From Anaerococcus murdochii (GTDB lineage: Bacteria; Bacillota; Clostridia; Tissierellales; Peptoniphilaceae): a stretch of DNA of 64,000 nt. The translations under genes and the position numbers were made by a program. The stretch covers positions 248,001-312,000 of the forward strand of contig NZ_JAIPME010000002.1 of NCBI RefSeq assembly GCF_019957155.1. Reading direction: 5' to 3'. Within the stretch, counting starts at the first letter, position 1, and every line of letters begins with the position of its first letter. Below are positions 52,760 through 61,654 of this stretch, one piece after another. The notes beneath the pieces were generated by a model that had not been told where the DNA came from, ran no database searches, and saw only the letters and a list, made by a program, of their open reading frames with translations.

Positions 52760-53785
52760 TTATTCCCCGAAATCTGCCACATCTCCTCTTTCGTCCACAA
52801 CCCTGTATCCGAAGGAGGCGATTTCTTTTTCGAGCTGTTTTTTTGCCTCTGCCGCCTCAAGGCCTGTGTTTAGCTTGTTATCATAAAGGTTATAGGCTTT
52901 TTTGGCTTTCTGGGGACTTAGGTTTGGCATAAGAACATTGGCCCCTGCCTTTAGTCCCAATTCCCTGCCCCTTGGATTAACTGTGCCAAGGGCTGTAGTT
53001 GCAGGTATTAGGGCATAAGGGAATACTATCCTCAATATCGAAACTAATCTTAAGGTCTTTGTAAAAGACCCATTTTTAAAATCCTTAAAAGGTGTATCGT
53101 GACTTACAAGATATGGCCCAATACCAACCATATCAGGCTCTAGCCTTTCAAGAAACCTAATATCTTCTATTAAGTCATCGGTCTTTTGGTAGGGGCTTTC
53201 AACCATAAATCCTCCTCCTACCTGGTAGCCGATTTTTTTAAGATTATAAAGACACTCTTGCCTACTAGCAAGTTTCATTGGCTCTGGATGAAGCATATCG
53301 TAATGGTCTGGATTTGAACTTTCTTCCCTTAATAGATACCTATCAGCACCAGCGTCAAAAAAAGCCTTGTAGTCTTCATAAGAACTCTCTCCAAGAGAAA
53401 GTGTTATGGCCACTTCAGGGTAAATCGCCTTAAGAGATTTTATCACATCAACCATAAATTCCTTGGTAAACTTTGGGTCTTCCCCGCCCTGCATAACAAA
53501 GGTCCTAAAGCCCAGCTCATAGCCAAAATTAGCCGCACATAGGATTTGGTCTTTGCCCAGCCTATAACGGTCCACATGGGTATTTGATTTTCTTATTCCA
53601 CAATAGAAGCAATCATTTTTACAAATGTTAGAAACTTCAATTAGCCCCCTAAGATAGACCTTATCGCCGTAGATTTGCCTACGGATTTTATCTGCCTTCT
53701 CGGATAAAATTTCAGTCATGGACTCATCTTCTATCCATTTTTTAAGGGTCTTGTTGTCTATGTGGTTGATTTCTCTTTTAATCAT
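52760..53785 (-). CDS. hydE: [FeFe]-hydrogenase maturation radical-SAM enzyme HydE
   Basis: Radical-SAM enzyme acting with HydG and HydF to build the dithiomethylamine-bridged 2Fe cluster. The 341-residue protein carries NICKNDCFYCGIRKSN (Cx3Cx2C) near residue 60, FVMQGGEDPKFT, LSLGESSYEDY and LLREESSNPDHYDMLHP, as in HydE rather than BioB. Length is normal. It is separated from hydG by 571 bases that include two terminator-like hairpins, so hydE and hydGF are probably separate transcripts. Confidence 0.94.
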   Translation of the reverse strand: MIKREINHIDNKTLKKWIEDESMTEILSEKADKIRRQIYGDKVYLRGLIEVSNICKNDCFYCGIRKSNTHVDRYRLGKDQILCAANFGYELGFRTFVMQGGEDPKFTKEFMVDVIKSLKAIYPEVAITLSLGESSYEDYKAFFDAGADRYLLREESSNPDHYDMLHPEPMKLASRQECLYNLKKIGYQVGGGFMVESPYQKTDDLIEDIRFLERLEPDMVGIGPYLVSHDTPFKDFKNGSFTKTLRLVSILRIVFPYALIPATTALGTVNPRGRELGLKAGANVLMPNLSPQKAKKAYNLYDNKLNTGLEAAEAKKQLEKEIASFGYRVVDERGDVADFGE

Positions 53786-53799
53786 AGGCCCTTCTTTAT

Positions 53800-53828
53800 A
53801 AAAAAATTAGGAGGTCGACTGACCTCCT
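53800..53828 (-). terminator. Terminator between the HD-domain gene and hydE
   Basis: On the minus strand AGGAGGTC pairs perfectly with GACCTCCT around four bases, followed by AATTTTTTT. Confidence 0.8.
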
Positions 53829-53886
53829 TCGGGTTTGGTAAAATAAATTCACTTATAATATACTCAAATCTTGGCTTTATGCAATA

Positions 53887-54519
53887 TTATTTTTCATTTC
53901 TTAGAAGTTTATAGGGGAATTTATAGTAGCGTGGCCTTGGTAAATAGGCTTTTATAGGCTTTTCCAAGTTTTTTTCAAATTCATCCTTCCAGGCCTTTAA
54001 AATCTCAAGTCGGTCTTCTCTTTGAGGACTTTTTGGAATATTTCTCAAAGCTTCCCTCTCTTCAAGTCCAAGATACTTATCCTTGATTAAATTATCCAAT
54101 AGAATAACTAATTTTTCATAAATATCAATATCACGTTTTTTTAGGTAGGCTCTTATAAATTCCTGGTCCCTCTCGCTCACATTTGCCCTTCCATGGTAAG
54201 ACTTAAAATCATCAGTCACAAAACCATGGCCCAGGGCAATCCTTGCTGGGTAAAAATATGATTCAAACCTCAATATCCTGTAACCTTCCATCATGTGGGC
54301 CAAATCCTCATGGCCATAGGCCTTGCCAATATCGTGAAGACATCCGACTGCATAGGCAATTTCCGGATCAAGGCCAATTTCCTTTGCGATTTTTTCGCAA
54401 GTTTTCCCTATGACATGGCTGTGGATTATCCATCCGCCGGGATTTTCCCTAAAGGCCTCATCAAGCATGCACCTTACCTTGTCCTTGTTTGGTATATTTC
54501 CATATCCTTCCTTATACAT
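53887..54519 (-). CDS. HD-domain phosphohydrolase
   Basis: A 210-residue HD-superfamily protein from ATG 54519 (MYKEGYGNIPNKDKVR), which overlaps the thioesterase stop by 8 bases. Metal-binding residues are seen in IIHSHVIGKTCEKIA, GCLHDIGKAYGHED and ARIALGHGFVTDD. Hypothetical activity on nucleotides or phosphate esters. The substrate is unknown; coupling to an acyl-ACP thioesterase gives no clear hint. Confidence 0.78.
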   Translation of the reverse strand: MYKEGYGNIPNKDKVRCMLDEAFRENPGGWIIHSHVIGKTCEKIAKEIGLDPEIAYAVGCLHDIGKAYGHEDLAHMMEGYRILRFESYFYPARIALGHGFVTDDFKSYHGRANVSERDQEFIRAYLKKRDIDIYEKLVILLDNLIKDKYLGLEEREALRNIPKSPQREDRLEILKAWKDEFEKNLEKPIKAYLPRPRYYKFPYKLLRNEK

Positions 54520-55201
54520 ATTCCACCATCCCATATGCGTGGTCAATCTCTGACCCTATTTTAAAATCAATCTTATCTTGGCCCTTCTTATAAAAAAGAC
54601 CAACTTTTTCCTCGTTTTTTATCTGATTTTTGTAAATCATTTTTATATAGGAAATCTTTTCCTCATCAAGGCCTGGAATTTCCTTGATATAATCAAAATA
54701 TATCCCGTTATTTACATGGTGATTTTTATCAAAATCTGCCCTTCTGATTGAGACTAGCTCTGATTTTTCAAAATTCCCTATCTTTTTATAATTCCTTCCA
54801 GTATAAAATTCAGGACTTTCCCCATAGGCTACCAAGACTTTCTTGTCAATTATTGCCGCCCTTTGTTTATCCTGGTCAAATAGGATAAACGTTCCCTTGG
54901 CCTTTGCCAAAATTTCTCCATTTCCTTCCACAATAAAATTCCTGTAAGCAAAAAATCTCTTCATGTGGGTAGGGATTGTTGTAATTTTAATTTCGCATCC
55001 TTCTTTTATAGGCTTTGAAATTTCAATATCCCAGGAATAAAGCAACCAAACCTTATGATCCATAACTTTTAGATTTTTTTCTACCCTTTCCGCCTGGATG
55101 GTTGATATATCAACCATTAAGCTAGTAAGACTTCTCATGGTAATATGGCCATTTTCCCCGCAAAACATAGGCCCAATCTCATAAATTCTTGAATCTTTCA
55201 T
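54512..55201 (-). CDS. Acyl-ACP thioesterase
   Basis: Releases free fatty acids from acyl carrier protein; hot-dog fold, FatA-like. I start it at ATG 55201 (MKDSRIYEIGPMFCGENGHI) behind GAGGAG; a longer start at 55240 would lie in the terminator of ctpA. The 229 residues include STIQAERVEKNLKVM, WLLYSWDIEISKPIKEG, the catalytic-region DFDKNHHVNNGIYFDYI (Asn-His) and FYKKGQDKIDFKIG. It may tune membrane fatty acids or make short to medium chain acids. Confidence 0.85.
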   Translation of the reverse strand: MKDSRIYEIGPMFCGENGHITMRSLTSLMVDISTIQAERVEKNLKVMDHKVWLLYSWDIEISKPIKEGCEIKITTIPTHMKRFFAYRNFIVEGNGEILAKAKGTFILFDQDKQRAAIIDKKVLVAYGESPEFYTGRNYKKIGNFEKSELVSIRRADFDKNHHVNNGIYFDYIKEIPGLDEEKISYIKMIYKNQIKNEEKVGLFYKKGQDKIDFKIGSEIDHAYGMVEYV

Positions 55202-55215
55202 AAGACTCCTCACAT

Positions 55216-55236
55216 AAAAAGGGCAGGAGTCTGCCC
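55216..55236 (-). terminator. Hairpin between ctpA and the thioesterase gene
   Basis: On the minus strand GGGCAG pairs with CTGCCC around ACTC and is followed by TTTTTATG. It overlaps the end of the longer thioesterase frame. Because ctpA ends at 55243, this terminates ctpA. Confidence 0.75.
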
Positions 55237-55242
55237 TCATTT

Positions 55243-56445
55243 TTATTTAATCTCTTTTAACAACTCAGCCAAGGCCTTTAAAAATTGTGGATCCTTATTA
55301 AAGTCGTTTGCACTTAGGTCTAAATCCATATTTTTATTTTCTACTTCGACATCTGGCTTAACACCAATCTTGTTAATCTTGTTGCCACTTGGTGTCTTGT
55401 ATTCACTAATGGTAATCTTAGCCCCAGCCCCATTTTCAAGTGGGAAGAGTTTTTGAACAATACCCTTACCAAAGGACTTGGTACCAACAATCTTAGCCCT
55501 GCCCCTGTCTTTTAAGGCTCCAGCTAAAATCTCTGATGCAGACGCAGAATTTTCATTAATTAGAACTGTCATTGGTATATCATCCATGTTAGCATCAGAT
55601 TTTTCTGTAATTACATTGCCATTCTTATCTTCAGTAGTCACAATCACTCCCTCATCAAGGAAGGTATCGGCTATATCTAGGCAAACATCAAGGGCCCCAC
55701 CTGGGTTATTTCTCAAATCGAGAATTAAGCCGTCAATATCAGCATTTTTAAGTTTTGAATATTGGGCCTTGAAATCATCCCAAGTAACATCGTCAAAGGC
55801 GGAAAGTCTTAGGTAGCCAATATTTTTGCCACCAAGGTTTAAAGTTTTTGTATAAACTGTATCAACAGTCACATCACGTCTTTCGACAAGCATTGGGATT
55901 TCCTCACCCTTTGGGTTTTTCTCGCTAACCCTCAAGACTTCAATCTTAACCTTAGTACCAGCTTCGCCCCTAATTAAAGAAACTGCCTTTTCAAGCTCGC
56001 TAGCGTCAAATTTAGTTCCCTCAACAGACTTAATAAAGTCCCCAGCCTTCATACCAGCTTCCTTAGCTGGAGAATTTTCAAACACTTGGACAACCTTAAT
56101 CAAACCTTCCTTAGAAGCAGAAACTGTAACCCCAATTCCCTTATATCTTCCATCGAGGTTTTCCATAAGTTTTGTGTACTCGTCCTTTGGATAATATGAA
56201 GTATAAGGATCGCCAAGGTTGGCAAACATACCCTTAAGAGCTCCATTATAAAGGTCTTCGTCCTTATATTCAAAGAGGAAGTTTTTATCAATAAGACCCT
56301 TTAAGGAATCCATCTCACTAATCAATTCTTTATCTTTTGCCCCCATGTCGTGTCCCAAATCAACATTAGAACCAAGCATGAAGCCTGCAAAGCCAATCGC
56401 CCCAACAAGAACGACGGCCAAAATTAATTTTCCAAATCTTTTCAT
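55243..56445 (-). CDS. ctpA: C-terminal processing (S41) serine protease
   Basis: Exported serine protease, 400 residues. A membrane anchor (LILAVVLVGAIGFAGFMLG) is followed by an N-terminal domain, a PDZ domain (residues 85-170: GIGVTVSASKEGLIKVVQVFENSPAKEAGMKAGD in pieces) and the S41 domain: LILDLRNNPGGALD, then the catalytic serine in NENSASASEILAGAL and lysine in GTKSFGKGIVQKLF. Acts outside the membrane on misfolded or regulatory proteins. Confidence 0.95.
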   Translation of the reverse strand: MKRFGKLILAVVLVGAIGFAGFMLGSNVDLGHDMGAKDKELISEMDSLKGLIDKNFLFEYKDEDLYNGALKGMFANLGDPYTSYYPKDEYTKLMENLDGRYKGIGVTVSASKEGLIKVVQVFENSPAKEAGMKAGDFIKSVEGTKFDASELEKAVSLIRGEAGTKVKIEVLRVSEKNPKGEEIPMLVERRDVTVDTVYTKTLNLGGKNIGYLRLSAFDDVTWDDFKAQYSKLKNADIDGLILDLRNNPGGALDVCLDIADTFLDEGVIVTTEDKNGNVITEKSDANMDDIPMTVLINENSASASEILAGALKDRGRAKIVGTKSFGKGIVQKLFPLENGAGAKITISEYKTPSGNKINKIGVKPDVEVENKNMDLDLSANDFNKDPQFLKALAELLKEIK

Positions 56446-56609
56446 TAAGCATTAATCCTTTCCAAATGGACCTAAGCCCACTTATACTAATTATATATAT
56501 TATATCACAATAAATTCCAAATTGTAATAAAAAATAAGGCCTTAAAGTAGTAATAAATATTTAAGGCTCTTTTTGGGTAAAAATCAAGAAAGGACAAAGG
56601 AAGGATAAT

Positions 56610-57599
56610 ATGCAAATAAAAGAAGTTTATAAAAATATTTACCAAGCGATTTTTCCCCTTACAGGAAATCCCCTCAAATCAATTAATATATACGTCATAA
56701 AGTCAAAGGAATTTGCCATGATAATCGATACAGGCTTTAACAATCCAGAAAACAGGGCCAATATGGAAGAATTAATCCAAAGCCTAGACCTAAATCTACT
56801 CAAAACCAAGCTCTTCCTAACCCACCTCCACTCTGACCACGTGGGCCTTGCCAAATGGCTAGATGATAAGGGAATTGGCGATATTTATATATCAGAAAAA
56901 GACGGAAAAATGGTCGAAAACGGGATAAACAAAGAAGATTTTCAATGGCAAAATATAATAAAAAACGCCCACTTCCAAGGATTGGGACCTGAAAAACTTA
57001 AAATCGAAGACCACCCAGGCTACAAAAATAGGCCAAAAGAAGCCTTTCATCATACAAAAATAAGGCCAGGACGGGAAATTTCCATAGGCGATTATAACTT
57101 CATCGCAATCGACGAAGAAGGTCACACTCCGGGTATGCTAGGCCTTTACGAGAAAGACCACAAAATCCTATTCTGTGGCGATCATGTTTTAGGAAAGATA
57201 ACCCCAAACATCACCTATTGGGGCGATAAATTTGGCGATAGCCTTGGGATTTATTTAGAAAACATCAAGAAAATCAAAGACCTAGATATCAAACACCTCT
57301 ACTCTGCCCACAGATTTTTAGTAGAAGATACAAATGCTAGAATTGACGAACTTATCGCCCACCACCAAGAAAGGCTTGCCGATTGCCTAAAAATTATAGA
57401 AAAATTAGGTAAAGCAAACACCACCCAAATCACCCAACAAATGCAATGGGACATCAAGGCCAAGGACTGGAATGATTTCCCAGCCAGCCAAAAATGGTTC
57501 GCAGTAGGAGAAGCCGCCGCCCACCTAAAACACCTAGTAAAAATAGGCAAAATCAAAGAAGAAGTAATAGACGGGGTTGGGTATTATTCCATAAAATAA
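56610..57599 (+). CDS. Metallo-beta-lactamase-fold hydrolase
   Basis: A 329-residue cytoplasmic hydrolase. The HxHxDH metal motif is seen as LTHLHSDHVGLAKWL near residue 75, with later ligands in DEEGHTPGMLG and FCGDHVLGKITPN and the C-terminal SAHR. The extra C-terminal 90 residues (ARIDELIAHHQERLADCLKIIEKLG) contain a winged-helix-like part, as in LACTB2-type and related proteins. Substrate unknown. AAAGGAAGG precedes the ATG. Confidence 0.85.
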   Translation: MQIKEVYKNIYQAIFPLTGNPLKSINIYVIKSKEFAMIIDTGFNNPENRANMEELIQSLDLNLLKTKLFLTHLHSDHVGLAKWLDDKGIGDIYISEKDGKMVENGINKEDFQWQNIIKNAHFQGLGPEKLKIEDHPGYKNRPKEAFHHTKIRPGREISIGDYNFIAIDEEGHTPGMLGLYEKDHKILFCGDHVLGKITPNITYWGDKFGDSLGIYLENIKKIKDLDIKHLYSAHRFLVEDTNARIDELIAHHQERLADCLKIIEKLGKANTTQITQQMQWDIKAKDWNDFPASQKWFAVGEAAAHLKHLVKIGKIKEEVIDGVGYYSIK

Positions 57600-57606
57600 G
57601 ATCACC

Positions 57607-57643
57607 AAAAAACTCGCCACACTTTCATGCTGGCGAGTTTTTT
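57607..57643. terminator. Bidirectional terminator between MBL-fold and alanine symporter genes
   Basis: AAAAAACTCGCCA pairs with TGGCGAGTTTTTT around an 11-base loop between convergent stop codons. Confidence 0.88.
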
Positions 57644-57647
57644 ATCT

Positions 57648-59060
57648 TTATTTCCAAAAATCTAGTTTTTCTCCATCAAGGCCTATGTTTGCTGCTACAA
57701 ATACTGGGTCTTTGTTTTCTTTTCTTTGTTTTCTGTAGTCTTCTAGGGCTCCTAGGGCGTATTTTCCTAGGGCAAAGATTGAGAAGATATTAATTATTGC
57801 CATGATTCCCATGAGTAGGTCTGCCAAGTTCCAGGCGAATTTCATTTCCATTCCTGCTCCTAAAAATATCATGACTGTGGCTATTATCCTAAAAGCTAGC
57901 ATGAAGTTTTTAGATGGGACTTCCTTTTTTAGGTAGGCTAGGCAAGAATCACAATAATAGAGATTGCCTAAAAGGGTTGTGAAGGCGAAAAGTCCCAGGC
58001 AAAAAGTGATGAATATATATCCAAAAGGTCCGATGACTGTTGCGAGCGCCTCTTGGACATAGCCAGCTCCTGCAAGTTCTTCAACTGGGGCGATGCCTGA
58101 TACTAGGGCCATGAAGGCTGTGGCTGTACAAATTACTAAAGTGTCTATAAATACCGAAATCATTTGAACAAGGCCTTGCTTGACTGGATGGCTTACAACA
58201 GCGCTTGCTGCCGCATTTGGTGCAGAACCCATACCTGCCTCGTTGGAATATAGACCTCTCTTGATTCCTTCAACCATGGCAGATCCTGCCACACCGCCAA
58301 AAATCGCCCTGAAATTAAAGGCGTCATCTATGATTAATTTAAACATTGGCCCAAGGTTTTTGATATTAAAGACAATCATAAAAATAGACATAAATACGTA
58401 AATCAAGCCCATTATTGGAACTATTATCGATGTGTATTTTATAATCCTCTTGCCCCCGCCTAGGATACAATAACCGGCTATGAGTGCTAGGATTCCCCCG
58501 ATTATCCAAGGAGTTATCCCTTTTTGGTAAAATCCGTAGGCCTTAAAAGAATCTTGAAGGTTAAAAGACGCAAGCATGTTAAAACCAACTGCATAGGTCA
58601 AAATAAGGGCAATAGCAAAAACCACGCCAAGCTTTCTTGATCCCAAACCATTTTCGATGTAATAGGAAGGACCACCGTAAGATGACCCATCCTTGGCTTT
58701 TTTCTTAAAAATCTGTGCCAAAGTCGATTCTATAAAGGCTGAGGCTCCGCCAATTACAGCGATAATCCACATCCAGAAAACCGCTCCTGGCCCACCTAGG
58801 CAAATGGCATTAGAAACTCCTACAATATTTCCAGTTCCTACCCTAGATGCGGTAGAGACCATGAGGGCCTGAAAGCTTGAAACATCATCCTTGCCCGCTG
58901 GTTTTTCCCCAATAACCTTAACAGCATCTGAAAATAAACTAAACTGGATAAAACCAGTACTAATTGTAAAATAAAATCCACAGGCTAATAGGATAATTAT
59001 TAATATCGGATAATATAAATACCCATTCACCGTCGATATAATACTCTTAAAAATTTCCAT
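57648..59060 (-). CDS. Sodium:alanine/glycine symporter (AGCS family)
   Basis: A 470-residue amino-acid:cation symporter with about 11 membrane segments. AGCS motifs include STASRVGTGNIVGVSNAICLGGPGAVFWMW (in pieces), KDGSSYGGPSYYIENGLG and GLYSNEAGMGSAPNAAASA, the last being diagnostic. Takes up alanine or glycine with sodium. It is a single gene with AAAGGAG before the ATG, and no riboswitch is apparent in its AT-rich upstream region. Confidence 0.94.
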   Translation of the reverse strand: MEIFKSIISTVNGYLYYPILIIILLACGFYFTISTGFIQFSLFSDAVKVIGEKPAGKDDVSSFQALMVSTASRVGTGNIVGVSNAICLGGPGAVFWMWIIAVIGGASAFIESTLAQIFKKKAKDGSSYGGPSYYIENGLGSRKLGVVFAIALILTYAVGFNMLASFNLQDSFKAYGFYQKGITPWIIGGILALIAGYCILGGGKRIIKYTSIIVPIMGLIYVFMSIFMIVFNIKNLGPMFKLIIDDAFNFRAIFGGVAGSAMVEGIKRGLYSNEAGMGSAPNAAASAVVSHPVKQGLVQMISVFIDTLVICTATAFMALVSGIAPVEELAGAGYVQEALATVIGPFGYIFITFCLGLFAFTTLLGNLYYCDSCLAYLKKEVPSKNFMLAFRIIATVMIFLGAGMEMKFAWNLADLLMGIMAIINIFSIFALGKYALGALEDYRKQRKENKDPVFVAANIGLDGEKLDFWK

Positions 59061-59441
59061 AAAATCTCCTTTATTTTTGTAACTATCAAATCAAATCCAT
59101 AACTTATCTGAATTTTCATTATTAAAGTACACATTGTATCAATACATCATCTTATCACACTAAAGTATAGCTTTCATTAATTTACTTTAAAAAATGTTTT
59201 TTGTCAATTAATTTTTATTTATAAATATTTATAATATTTCATTCTTGAATGGATACTGCGAACGTGACTTAACAACAAAGATAGGAAGCTTAACTTTAAG
59301 ATCGCCTAGAACAAGATATGATAAATATTGTGCTAGTAAATTTTACACAATATTATGAAATTCACTTACTCCTATTTTTAAAAAAATAATAATTATAATT
59401 CTTTAATTTGGGTATATTCTTATTAAGAAAGGTTGGTATAT
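59061..59441. other. 381-base AT-rich intergenic region
   Basis: Divergent spacer between the symporter and dhaK. It holds their presumed promoters and, at 59236-59325, a transposase fragment described separately. No RNA gene or other frame was found. Confidence 0.6.
59236..59325 (+). pseudogene. Relic of an IS256-family (mutator) transposase
   Basis: One plus-strand frame encodes ISFLNGYCERDLTTKIG followed by SLTLRSPRTRYDK. This closely resembles the conserved R-NGYYERD-L-T-K-G-L-LRVPRTRDGKF segment of IS256-family transposases. Only 30 codons remain, with no terminal repeats seen. Confidence 0.65.
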
Positions 59442-60428
59442 ATGAAAAAAATAATCAATGAAAAAGAAAAAATTATAAGTCAAATGCTAAGGGGTCTTCA
59501 AAAAGCAAATGAGGACAAGGTCGAAATAAACGAAGAGTTAAAAATCGTTTATAGGAAAAATCTTCCTATTAAGGGAAAAGTTGGTTTGATTTCTGGTGGT
59601 GGAAGTGGACATGAACCAGCTCACGCAGGCTATGTTGGTGATGGAATGCTTGATTGTGCAATTTGTGGAGAAATTTTCACATCTCCTACTCCTGACCAAG
59701 TTTTAGAAGCTATAAAACTTGCTGATTCTGGTGAAGGCGTATTTATGGTAATTAAAAATTATACTGGTGATGTCATGAACTTTGAAATGGCAAAGGATAT
59801 GGCAGAAATGGAAGGAATAAAAGTAGATTATATAATTGTAAATGATGATGTTGCAGTTGAAGATTCTACTTATACAACAGGTAAAAGGGGAATTGCTGGA
59901 ACTGTTTTTGTTCACAAAGTTTTAGGTGCTATGGCAAGAAGCGGAAAAAGCTTGGAAGAAATGAAAGCTATGGCAGAAAAAATTGTGAAAAATATAAAAT
60001 CTATGGGTATGGCTGTTAAGCCTTGTATAAATCCAATTTCCGGTAAAGAAAGTTTTGAATTATCTGAAGAGGATATGGAAATCGGAATAGGAATTCATGG
60101 TGAACCAGGTATAAAACAAGAAAAAATAAAATCTGCTGATGAGATTTCAAAAGAACTTTTGGATTACATTCTAAAAGATTTTGAAAATCTTGATGGAGAA
60201 TTTGTTTTAATGGTAAATGGAATGGGTCAAACAACTGAAATGGAATTATTTGTTGTAAATAATTTTGTTTATGATTATTTGAAAGAAAAAAATATAAGTA
60301 TCAAAAAAACTTACCTAGGTAATTTTATGACAAGTATGGATATGGCAGGATTTTCTTTGACCTTATTTAAAGTTGATGAGGAAATATTAAAATTATTAGA
60401 AGAAGATGTAGATGTTGTCAGGGGATAA
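59442..60428 (+). CDS. dhaK: Dihydroxyacetone kinase subunit DhaK
   Basis: Binds dihydroxyacetone for phosphorylation by DhaL-bound ADP. The 328-residue protein contains LISGGGSGHEPAHAGYVG and, near residue 215, IGIGIHGEPGI, whose histidine forms the hemiaminal bond with substrate. VMVNGMGQTT and NFMTSMDMAGFSLTL complete the fold. I start it at ATG 59442 behind AAAGG; an in-frame TTG three codons earlier is unlikely. First gene of dhaKLM. Confidence 0.95.
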   Translation: MKKIINEKEKIISQMLRGLQKANEDKVEINEELKIVYRKNLPIKGKVGLISGGGSGHEPAHAGYVGDGMLDCAICGEIFTSPTPDQVLEAIKLADSGEGVFMVIKNYTGDVMNFEMAKDMAEMEGIKVDYIIVNDDVAVEDSTYTTGKRGIAGTVFVHKVLGAMARSGKSLEEMKAMAEKIVKNIKSMGMAVKPCINPISGKESFELSEEDMEIGIGIHGEPGIKQEKIKSADEISKELLDYILKDFENLDGEFVLMVNGMGQTTEMELFVVNNFVYDYLKEKNISIKKTYLGNFMTSMDMAGFSLTLFKVDEEILKLLEEDVDVVRG

Positions 60429-60429
60429 T

Positions 60430-61029
60430 ATGGATATAGATAAAATAAAAAATAAGATAATAAATTTATCAAACACCATAATAGAAAATGAAGAATATTT
60501 GACAGACCTTGATAGGGCAATTGGTGATGGTGACCATGGATTTAATATGGCAAAAGGTTTTAACAAAGTAAAAGATGCCATGAATGATGATTATAAAGAT
60601 TTAAAAACTTTATTTAATAAAATCGCTATGACCTTAATTTCAAATGTTGGAGGGGCAAGTGGTCCCTTATATGGAACATTTTTTATGAAATTTGCCCAAT
60701 CCTTGGATGGAGAAATTCACTTAAGTAAAACTTTATTTGCTAAGGCTTTTTCTGATGGAGTTGATGGGGTTATTATGAGAGGAAAAGCTCAAGTTGGGGA
60801 TAAAACCATGGTCGATGTACTTTCTCCAGTTTCAGAAGCTTTGAAAAATGATTCTACTTTTGAAGAAATCGTAAAAATTGCAAAAGAAAATATGGAAAAA
60901 ACTAAGGATATAAAAGCTCTCAAGGGTAGGGCTGCCTATCTTGGTGAAAGATCAATAGGACATATTGATCCTGGTGCATATTCTTCTTATTTGTGCATAA
61001 AAAGTGTACTCGGAGATTTAGATGATTAA
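60430..61029 (+). CDS. dhaL: Dihydroxyacetone kinase subunit DhaL
   Basis: ADP-binding subunit, 199 residues from ATG 60430 behind AGGGG. The aspartate cluster that holds magnesium-ADP is in TDLDRAIGDGDHGFNMAKG, and NVGGASGPLYGTFFMKFA, GKAQVGDKTMVDVLSP and GRAAYLGERSIGHIDPGA follow the family pattern. The ADP is a fixed cofactor recharged by phospho-DhaM. It starts one base after the dhaK stop and overlaps dhaM by 8 bases. Confidence 0.95.
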   Translation: MDIDKIKNKIINLSNTIIENEEYLTDLDRAIGDGDHGFNMAKGFNKVKDAMNDDYKDLKTLFNKIAMTLISNVGGASGPLYGTFFMKFAQSLDGEIHLSKTLFAKAFSDGVDGVIMRGKAQVGDKTMVDVLSPVSEALKNDSTFEEIVKIAKENMEKTKDIKALKGRAAYLGERSIGHIDPGAYSSYLCIKSVLGDLDD

Positions 61030-61420
61030 TATTTTATTAGCAAGTCACAGTAAAAAGTTAGCGGAAGGTTTAAAAGAAATTCTAGTCCAAATGGCACCAA
61101 ATGTAAATATTTTAACAAGTGGTGGTGACAAAGATGGAGATATTGGATCAAATTTCGAAGAGATAAATGAAATAATTAATGAATATGCAAAAGATGATGG
61201 CTTAATTATATTTTTTGATTTAGGATCATCAATGCTTAATTGTCAAATGGCAATAGATATGCTAGATGAAGAAAAAAAATCCAAAGTTTACCTTGCAGGA
61301 ACCCCACTTATTGAAACGAGTGTTCAAGTAGCAGTTAAAGCATCAACAGGGGAAACTTTGGATGAAATAATTTCTTATTTAGAAACTTATCCTGTAAATA
61401 AACTAAATAATTTCGACTAG
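61022..61420 (+). CDS. dhaM: PTS-dependent dihydroxyacetone phosphotransferase DhaM
   Basis: EIIA(Man)-like phosphocarrier, 132 residues. The phosphorylated histidine is His9 in ILLASHSKKLAEG. ILTSGGDKDGDIGSNFEEI and IIFFDLGSSMLNCQMAIDML are typical. Only the EIIA domain is present; the HPr and EI-like domains found in some enterobacterial DhaM are missing, as is usual in Firmicutes. It takes phosphate from HPr, so PTS general enzymes must exist elsewhere. Confidence 0.94.
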   Translation: MINILLASHSKKLAEGLKEILVQMAPNVNILTSGGDKDGDIGSNFEEINEIINEYAKDDGLIIFFDLGSSMLNCQMAIDMLDEEKKSKVYLAGTPLIETSVQVAVKASTGETLDEIISYLETYPVNKLNNFD

Positions 61421-61654
61421 GCTTAAATAATATATTTCATATTTATTAAAAGTGGTGGATTTTCTTAAAGATTTAACAATGTCTTTGGTTAGTTCACCAT
61501 TTTTTTGATTTGTAATTTTTTTCTTTATACATAGAATATGTAAATTTTCTGATTTTATTATTTCTAAAATAAGGACAAATTCTCCTTTAAAAACCACTAA
61601 TTTTTTCTACACTGTAAAGTATTGATTTGTAGCTATTTATAGAGTATGGGACGT
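61421..61654. other. Intergenic region without a supportable gene
   Basis: AT-rich sequence between dhaM and the long-hairpin element. A minus-strand frame of about 64 codons beginning with GTG at 61597 overlaps the dhaM end and has no recognisable similarity; I do not call it. Confidence 0.5.

Noticed and set aside
59061..59235. Glycine or alanine riboswitch upstream of the symporter
   Set aside because: The upstream sequence is simple AT-rich DNA without the conserved core of a known aptamer.
61403..61597. A 64-codon minus-strand frame beginning with GTG
   Set aside because: It overlaps the dhaM end, has no recognisable similarity, and no convincing start site. It remains a possibility but is not supported.
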